NCBI GenBank assembly: GCA_902536935.1
Contig: CACAZM010000007.1
Coordinates: 1-64,000, forward strand
Source: an uncultured Bacteroidota bacterium
GTDB taxonomy: Bacteria; Bacteroidota; Bacteroidia; Flavobacteriales; Flavobacteriaceae
Direction: 5' to 3'
Length of the DNA stretch: 64,000 nucleotides
In this document: positions 59,283 to 64,000 of the stretch, piece after piece
Position numbering within the stretch: position 1 is the stretch's first letter
Layout of the letters: each line of letters begins with the position of its first letter
The notes under the pieces: generated by a model
The model's input: only the letters and a program-made list of their open reading frames with translations
The model's database searches: none
What the model was told of the DNA's origin: nothing
Translations under genes and position numbers: made by a program

Positions 59283-60581
59283 ATGAAAGCACCAGTTAAA
59301 ATTTACTTTCTAAAATTAATATTTTTAGCGATCTTCCTTTCCTGCTCGTCGGAAGAAATAGACGACCCCCAAGACCCTACTCCGACTGACAATGTCTCAG
59401 GTGGAAATGGAGGTGGAGGCGAAACCACTGCTACTGTTTTTGAAAGACTTCAGGGGAGCACATTTAGACAAATAGAATCCCCAGACGATTGTGGGACCTG
59501 TGAAGATGAAATAAACTATTATATATTTAAGTCTGATGCACTTCAAATTACAGGCACTACATTAGACGGCGCGTGCGAACAGAACGATTCACAACCGATA
59601 GGAACATGCGCAGAATGCGCAACAGTTCAAGAAGACTCTGTAGACAGGCTAACTCTTTGTGTGGGCTCTTTGTGCCAAACAATCACATTCCTCTCCAATG
59701 ATGAAATACAATTCGATTTTCCAACAGCAAATATAACATGGACAGCACAACGCTTTACTGACGAACCCCCTTGTAAAGAATGGGACCCTGTAGGATCGGG
59801 CTCAGAAACAGTTCTTGGACGGCTTGCGGGAAAAACCTTTAGGCAAATAGAATCTCCAGACGATTGTGGAACCTGTGAAGATGAAATTAATTATTACATG
59901 TTTAACGAAGAGGGCCTTCGAATTACCGGCACCACACTAGATGGCGTTTGTGAACAAAACGATTATGCAGCATTTGGAGACCAATATCAAATTGAAATAA
60001 ACTCTAATGATTTACTTAGAGTATGTCAAGGAAGTTTTCTAAGAGCTTGTCAAGAGATCACTTTTTTATCTGATACTGAAATTCAGTTTGTCCTTGACAC
60101 ACCGATTTCTACAAACACGTGGACTGCCCAATTATTTACAGAAGACGTTCCTTGCACCCAATGGGGGTTTAAAGCATATTTTACTGAGCAATTTGGCGGG
60201 GCCTTATTATCAAATGTTTCATATGAACCATTTACAGCAACTTTTGAATGGCCCTCATCAGCAGAGGTTTGGGCAGGGTTCGCTAATTCATATCAAGAAA
60301 TATACCCACTTACATTTCCAAATGGAGGAAATATAACCTTTATGGCAGCAACTTCAGGAACGGACATTGATGTTTATTTAAGATTAGAATATGAACCTCA
60401 TCCAAATGTTGAACCAGCACACGACACGTCACCAATAACAATCTCAGGAACAGACCCAAAGGAGTATACCATTGAAATATCTCCTCAAGGCACTAATACT
60501 TATAGTTCAATGATATTTTATTTGATGACAAGAGACCAAGAGTTAACCGTATCTTCGGATATTGAAATAATTACGTATTAG
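59283..60581 (+). CDS. Lipoprotein with two tandem cysteine-rich domains and a C-terminal beta-sandwich-like domain
   Basis: 432 aa. Lipoprotein signal with cysteine near 21 (FLAIFLSCSS), a low-complexity linker (NVSGGNGGGGETT), then two copies of a ~115-residue domain (about 52-165 and 178-288), each opening with TFRQIESPDDCGTCEDEINYY and carrying TGTTLDG and a CxxITFLS(N/D)xEIQF strand. The repeats share long near-identical DNA. The last ~130 residues (EVWAGFANSYQEIYPLTFPNGG, RLEYEPHPNVEPAHDTSP, QGTNTYSSMIFYLMTRDQELTV) recall a domain found at the C-termini of flavobacterial laminarinase-associated proteins, so surface glycan binding is possible. Domain naming uncertain. Confidence 0.75.
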   Translation: MKAPVKIYFLKLIFLAIFLSCSSEEIDDPQDPTPTDNVSGGNGGGGETTATVFERLQGSTFRQIESPDDCGTCEDEINYYIFKSDALQITGTTLDGACEQNDSQPIGTCAECATVQEDSVDRLTLCVGSLCQTITFLSNDEIQFDFPTANITWTAQRFTDEPPCKEWDPVGSGSETVLGRLAGKTFRQIESPDDCGTCEDEINYYMFNEEGLRITGTTLDGVCEQNDYAAFGDQYQIEINSNDLLRVCQGSFLRACQEITFLSDTEIQFVLDTPISTNTWTAQLFTEDVPCTQWGFKAYFTEQFGGALLSNVSYEPFTATFEWPSSAEVWAGFANSYQEIYPLTFPNGGNITFMAATSGTDIDVYLRLEYEPHPNVEPAHDTSPITISGTDPKEYTIEISPQGTNTYSSMIFYLMTRDQELTVSSDIEIITY

Positions 60582-60599
60582 AAAACTCTTTTGTACGCT

Positions 60600-60628
60600 A
60601 AAACAACCTCTCAACGAGAGGTTGTTTT
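60600..60628. terminator. Bidirectional terminator hairpin
   Basis: A perfect 12-13-bp stem (AAACAACCTCTC with GAGAGGTTGTTT) around loop AAC. It serves the lipoprotein on the plus strand and the GNAT remnant on the minus strand. Confidence 0.8.
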
Positions 60629-60987
60629 TAAGTATTTTCCCAATCCCAAATGACAACATCCCATTTACTTTTTTCGTAGCTAAGAGTGCTTAATGCTTTG
60701 AATCCAACCTTAAGGTGAATTCCAAGAGAGGCGTTGTTTTTTTGATCTACATCCGTAATTGCAAAAGCATAGCGATTTTTATAAGCTTTTTTAAAATGAA
60801 TGTAAAGTTGTTGTGCTACCCCTAGCCCTCTAAATTCTTTTGCCACACATAGTTGGCCCACGACCAAATAATTAAAGTCTTCAATGGTTCTGTTTCTGAA
60901 GCTTATTTTGTTGATTTGATTTGAAAGGTCTCTCAATAATGGGTGTTCTGATAATAAGGATTTATCAGTGGCCAGCACGTAACCCAC
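60628..60987 (-). pseudogene. GNAT acetyltransferase, apparently missing its N-terminal third
   Basis: 119 codons from GTG 60987. The sequence begins directly in the mid-domain strand (VVGYVLATD) and contains the acetyl-CoA loop context LCVAKEFRGLGVAQQLY and the late DVDQKNNASLGIHLKVGFKAL, so motif A and the C-terminal half are intact, but the ~50 residues that normally precede them are absent. In frame upstream a stop (TAA) occurs at 61000-61002, only 5 bp from the truncated tRNA. The most economical reading is truncation by the recombination that shaped this junction. A short functional protein cannot be excluded. Confidence 0.6.
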
Positions 60988-61006
60988 AACCCGATTACTT
61001 TAATTC

Positions 61007-61055
61007 GGTCCTATAGCTCAGTTGGTTAGAGTAGCTGACTCATAATCAGTTGGTC
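61007..61055 (+). pseudogene. Truncated tRNA-Met (CAT) gene, 5' 49 nt only
   Basis: Acceptor 5' strand GGTCCTA, D arm TAGCTCAGTTGGTTAGAG, anticodon stem-loop GCTGA-CTCATAA-TCAGT with anticodon CAT at 61041-61043, and variable bases TGGTC are all tRNA-like. Immediately after, where the T arm should start, the sequence becomes AAAACAAAGACG, with no T loop and no pairing 3' acceptor strand. The break 86 bp before an integrase gene marks it as a used attachment site. A CAT anticodon could be Met or, if lysidinylated, Ile. Confidence 0.75.
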
Positions 61056-61140
61056 AAAACAAAGACGTTACTCGCAACAGGCTAAATGTCAATTAATTGT
61101 AACTCAAAAAAGATTGTTACATTATCTAATTGCCATATAG

Positions 61141-62190
61141 TTGCCAAATAATAGCCTATCCTATCCCAAAGTATGTATAAGATATGACGGTCTATACTAC
61201 ATAGATTTTAGACTCAATAGTAAGCGAGTTAGGATGTTTAGTGGATGTAAGATAAACTCATCACTTGCACCTAACTCATACCCATCCAAACTAAGACACT
61301 CAAAGACTGCGTTACTTGCTAAAGAAGTGTATGATTATTTAGTGAGTAATGACTACTCTTTTGAAAAGCCACTTAGGGGTGTTGATCTGTTTGATAGTCT
61401 TATAGAGTCTAAGCTTAGTGAACCTTTATCTGCTATGTATAGAAAGACACTTAAGTTTATTGCATCGCTTCTTAGGCAGGAACTAATTTTGAGAGGTAGC
61501 TTAAGCAAGCAGTTCTTAAATAGCATACCACTTAAGTACAATAATAACACCTCTTACAACACAACAAGAAGACACTTAAATGTGATAATAAACTACCTCC
61601 ACAACAATGGATTTACTATTGAGAAATCAACGCTTAAAACACGTAAACAAGAAGAAGTGTTGCACAAGCCTATAAGCGACATAAAAGACCTCTTAGAACG
61701 CATTAAAACACACAATAATAACCTGTATATATGTGCTTTACTAACCTATGGATGTTTACTTAGACCACACCATGAAATAAGGTTGCTTAGGTGGGGTGAT
61801 TTTAGTGATGATTTATCGTATATCACACTCTCAGGAAGCCGAGTTAAGTCAAAGCGTAATCGTGTCGTTCCTGTGCCTGAATATGTACGTAAAGAGCTTA
61901 GTGTTGGGGATAGAAACAACAACATATTTTCGGGGGATATTAAGCCATATAACAGAAGCTATTTTAATGGGGTTTGGAAGCGTTTTAAGGCACTTAATCT
62001 TGAGATTGACAAAGACATTACACTCTACTCATTTAGACACACAGGGGCGATAGAAATCTTTAAACGTACAGGCTCTATACACAAGCTTCAAAGAGCTATG
62101 GGGCATTCAAGTTTAAACGTATCACTAACCTATTTAAGGGGTTTAGAAGTAGCAGAACTTGAAGAAAGTGATATGCCGATGATTTTGTAG
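61141..62190 (+). CDS. Tyrosine recombinase / phage-type integrase
   Basis: 349 aa from TTG 61141 (an in-frame stop precedes it directly and the next ATG is about 31 codons on). An N-terminal arm-binding-like region, a SAM-like core-binding domain (about 65-170), and a catalytic domain (about 175-349). Catalytic residues seen: Arg in CLLRPHHEIRLLRWGD, Lys in SRVKSKRNRVVPV, YSFRHTGA where the first His of HxxRH is Tyr, His in AMGHSSLNVS, and the nucleophile Tyr in LTYLRG. Sits beside a broken tRNA-Met, its likely target. TTGCCA is repeated 11 bp apart around 61130-61146, possibly arm-type sites. Confidence 0.88.
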   Translation: MPNNSLSYPKVCIRYDGLYYIDFRLNSKRVRMFSGCKINSSLAPNSYPSKLRHSKTALLAKEVYDYLVSNDYSFEKPLRGVDLFDSLIESKLSEPLSAMYRKTLKFIASLLRQELILRGSLSKQFLNSIPLKYNNNTSYNTTRRHLNVIINYLHNNGFTIEKSTLKTRKQEEVLHKPISDIKDLLERIKTHNNNLYICALLTYGCLLRPHHEIRLLRWGDFSDDLSYITLSGSRVKSKRNRVVPVPEYVRKELSVGDRNNNIFSGDIKPYNRSYFNGVWKRFKALNLEIDKDITLYSFRHTGAIEIFKRTGSIHKLQRAMGHSSLNVSLTYLRGLEVAELEESDMPMIL

Positions 62191-62211
62191 TTTTAAGCAA
62201 AACATCACATT

Positions 62212-64000
62212 ATGAAAACTTTTATTTCTCTATTTGCTCTTTTCTTATCACTATCACTTACTGCACAAACAAATACAGCTACTTGGTATTTAAATGATAC
62301 AAGTGGGAACGGTATACAATCACCATCAAGCACAGCAAGTGGATCTTATTCTACAGCTATGGGACAGCTTTCAGCAGCAAGTGGAAATTATTCTACAGCT
62401 ATGGGGATTAGAACAATAGCAAGTGGATATGCTTCTACAGCAATGGGATATGAAACAACAGCAAGTGGACCTTATTCTACGGCTATGGGAAGAGGAACAA
62501 CAGCAAGTGGGATTTATTCTACAGCAATGGGATATGAAACAACAGCAAGTGGATCTTATTCTACAGCTATGGGGTATTATTCTACAGCAAGTGGGAATTA
62601 TTCTACAGCAATGGGAAGAGACGCAACAGCAAGTGGATGGTATGCTGTAGCAATGGGGGATTTAACAACAGCAAGTGGAAATTATTCTACAGCAATTGGA
62701 AGGAACACTACAGCAAGTGATTATGCCTCAACAGTTATAGGTCAACACAATCTTTTAGGCTCAACAGTTACTAACAGCGCTACACAGTTTAGTACAGACA
62801 ACACAGCTTTTGTAATTGGAAATGGATCAGATTCAGATAACAGAAGCGATGCGTTTGTAGTTAAGTTTAATGGTGATGCAACTCTTGCAGGAAGTATGAC
62901 CGCTACTTCATTCATTGGTGATGGTTCACAACTTACTAATCTGCCCTCAAGTGGTGCAGACTCTCCTTTTAGTTATAATAGTAATGAAGCAGGTGGTATT
63001 GAGGTTGCTAACTATACTACAGCAAGCGGATCGAGAGCATTCGCTGTTGGTAATGATAATTCAGCAAGTGGAAGCAGTTCTACAGCTATGGGAAGAGGAA
63101 CAATAGCAAGTGGGGATGATTCTACAGCATTGGGAGCTAATACTGAAGCGATTGGACTTCACTCAACAGCTATGGGTATGTATAGTAAAGCAAGTGGAAA
63201 CAGCTCTACAGCTATGGGTTATTACACAGAAGCAAGCGGGAATTATTCAACAGCAAGTGGATCTAATTCTACAGCAAGTGGAACTTATTCTACCGCGATG
63301 GGAAGAGGCACAACAGCAAGTGGATCTTATTCTACAGCTATGGGGTATAACTCGGAAGCAAGTGGAAACCGATCTACAGCAATGGGTGAAAGAACAACAG
63401 CAAGTGGAGATTATTCCACTGCTATGGGTTATTACACAACTGCAAGTGGAGATTTTTCAACTGCATCAGGAGAAGGTACAACAGCAAGTGGAATGATTTC
63501 AACAGCTATGGGTGCAGGGACAACAGCAAATGGAATGTTCTCAACAGCTATGGGATATTTTATAACAGCAAGTGACAGGTCATCTTTAATAATTGGTCAA
63601 CACAACTTATTAGGCTCAACAGTTACTAATAGCGCTACAGATTTTAGTTTAGAAAACACAGCCTTTGTAATTGGAAATGGAACTAATTCAGCCAATAGAA
63701 GCGATGCACTTGTAGTTAAGTTTAATGGTGATGCAACTCTTGCGGGGAATCTCAACATAAATTCTGATGCACGCCTTAAAGCAAACATTGTATCGCTTGG
63801 CAGTACACTTGCCAAGATATTACAAATAGATGGTAAGAGCTATACAATGAAAAAGGACGAGAGTGAGAAACAAAAGATAGGTCTGCTTGCACAAGACATA
63901 GAGAAAGTATTTCCTGAACTCGTATCAGAAAGTCACGGCGTTAAGTCTGTAAACTATCAAGGATTAGTTCCTGTTCTTATTAATGCACTTAAAGAGCAAC
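62212..64000 (+). CDS. YadA-head-type repeat protein with C-terminal peptidase S74 chaperone domain, 3' end outside window
   Basis: 596 codons visible, open at the right edge. Signal peptide MKTFISLFALFLSLSLTAQ. Two blocks of 14-residue YadA-head repeats (consensus TASGxYSTAMGxxT): about 10 at 62329-62745 and about 14 at 63014-63591, forming a left-handed beta-roll. Each block ends with a near-identical cap (IGQHNLLGSTVTNSAT and NTAFVIGNG, then VVKFNGDATLAG). The end of the window enters a peptidase S74 (endosialidase-chaperone) domain: NSDARLKANIVSL with the Ser-Lys pair, IGLLAQDIEKVFPELV, and GLVPVLINALKEQ. Likely a trimeric surface fibre or adhesin, self-cleaved after folding. Lies 21 bp after the integrase. 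Confidence 0.85.
   Translation, partial: MKTFISLFALFLSLSLTAQTNTATWYLNDTSGNGIQSPSSTASGSYSTAMGQLSAASGNYSTAMGIRTIASGYASTAMGYETTASGPYSTAMGRGTTASGIYSTAMGYETTASGSYSTAMGYYSTASGNYSTAMGRDATASGWYAVAMGDLTTASGNYSTAIGRNTTASDYASTVIGQHNLLGSTVTNSATQFSTDNTAFVIGNGSDSDNRSDAFVVKFNGDATLAGSMTATSFIGDGSQLTNLPSSGADSPFSYNSNEAGGIEVANYTTASGSRAFAVGNDNSASGSSSTAMGRGTIASGDDSTALGANTEAIGLHSTAMGMYSKASGNSSTAMGYYTEASGNYSTASGSNSTASGTYSTAMGRGTTASGSYSTAMGYNSEASGNRSTAMGERTTASGDYSTAMGYYTTASGDFSTASGEGTTASGMISTAMGAGTTANGMFSTAMGYFITASDRSSLIIGQHNLLGSTVTNSATDFSLENTAFVIGNGTNSANRSDALVVKFNGDATLAGNLNINSDARLKANIVSLGSTLAKILQIDGKSYTMKKDESEKQKIGLLAQDIEKVFPELVSESHGVKSVNYQGLVPVLINALKEQ
62329..62745 (+). repeat. 42-bp coding repeats, block 1 (YadA head)
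   Basis: About ten tandem 42-bp units, each encoding a 14-residue TASG/STAMG repeat. Repetition extends to the DNA level (TCTACAGC, GCAAGTGGA), so slippage or recombination could change copy number. Confidence 0.85.
63014..63591 (+). repeat. 42-bp coding repeats, block 2 (YadA head)
   Basis: About fourteen 42-bp units of the same type as block 1. The ~150-bp cap after it (63592-63756) nearly repeats the cap after block 1 (62740-62900), so the head has been duplicated as a module. Confidence 0.85.

Noticed and set aside
60600-60628. Perfect inverted repeat that might be an insertion-sequence end
   Set aside because: It sits between two convergent stop codons with T-runs on both sides, so it is a bidirectional terminator; no transposase nearby.
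62423-63496. Glutamine-rich open frames in another phase across the YadA-head repeats
   Set aside because: They are frame-shifted readings of the 42-bp repeats, whose regularity keeps all frames open; the true frame has a signal peptide, head repeats and an S74 domain.

Overview
The window looks like part of the chromosome of a compact-genome marine flavobacterium (Bacteroidota). I base this on the dense recurrence of the Bacteroidota promoter element TAnnTTTG just upstream of start codons, the near absence of Shine-Dalgarno sequences, moderate-to-low GC, and families and gene orders typical of Flavobacteriia: acpP-fabF-rnc-(IPExxxVDY family)-pyk, rbfA next to a LolE-type permease, GH3/M23/tatA/DUF4837/pgk, head-GIN (DUF2807), DUF6909, and TSP3-OmpA. 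Genes are tightly packed; several neighbours overlap tail to tail.

Layout. 1-1.2 kb: a kelch-like membrane protein running off the left edge. 1.2-9.8 kb: an undecaprenyl-phosphate sugar-1-phosphate transferase facing a minus-strand run M23 peptidase > GH3 > DUF6909 > Wza-like > Wzz-like (envelope polysaccharide). 9.8-16.7 kb: tatA, DUF4837 lipoprotein, pgk, holB, and ybeY > mnmG > methyltransferase, with two perfect 16-bp parS-type sites bracketing mnmG. 16.8-25.1 kb: gltX, an SPFH protein, glnS, folB, tRNA-Cys, and rnr > DUF2807 > LysE. 25.1-25.4 kb: an AT-rich gap with three DnaA-box-like 9-mers. 25.4-42.2 kb: rpiB, elaA-like, lepA > APC-USP permease > MBL hydrolase > M1 peptidase > rnpA, DoxX-Trx, dusB, rbfA > permease, dinB, and the acpP-to-pyk operon. 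42.3-46.3 kb: a fused PurN-RNase HI gene, a PfkB kinase and a PurF-like amidotransferase. 46.3-46.6 kb: two identical 91-bp promoter / two-hairpin RNA / terminator cassettes. 46.6-55 kb: sodA and an AddA-like/AddB-like helicase-nuclease pair with an OmpA gene between them.

From about 55 kb the window becomes accessory: a 28-codon membrane peptide, DoxX-like pair, SRPBCC protein, NTF2-like lipoproteins, micro-membrane proteins, two integrase relics, a duplicated cysteine-rich lipoprotein, an N-terminally truncated GNAT gene, a tRNA-Met gene cut off after its variable loop, an intact tyrosine integrase, and a long YadA-head-type protein with a peptidase S74 chaperone domain that runs off the right edge. 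This is best read as an integration hot spot that has accreted and decayed several times.

Strongest items for follow-up are the tandem structured RNA cassettes (46313-46572), the parS pair, the PurN-RnhA fusion, the integration hot spot, and the repeated pattern of promoters only 3-7 nt from the start codon (possible leaderless messages). I saw no CRISPR array, rRNA, complete insertion sequence or obvious defence system. All family calls are from reading the sequence; no database search was run.
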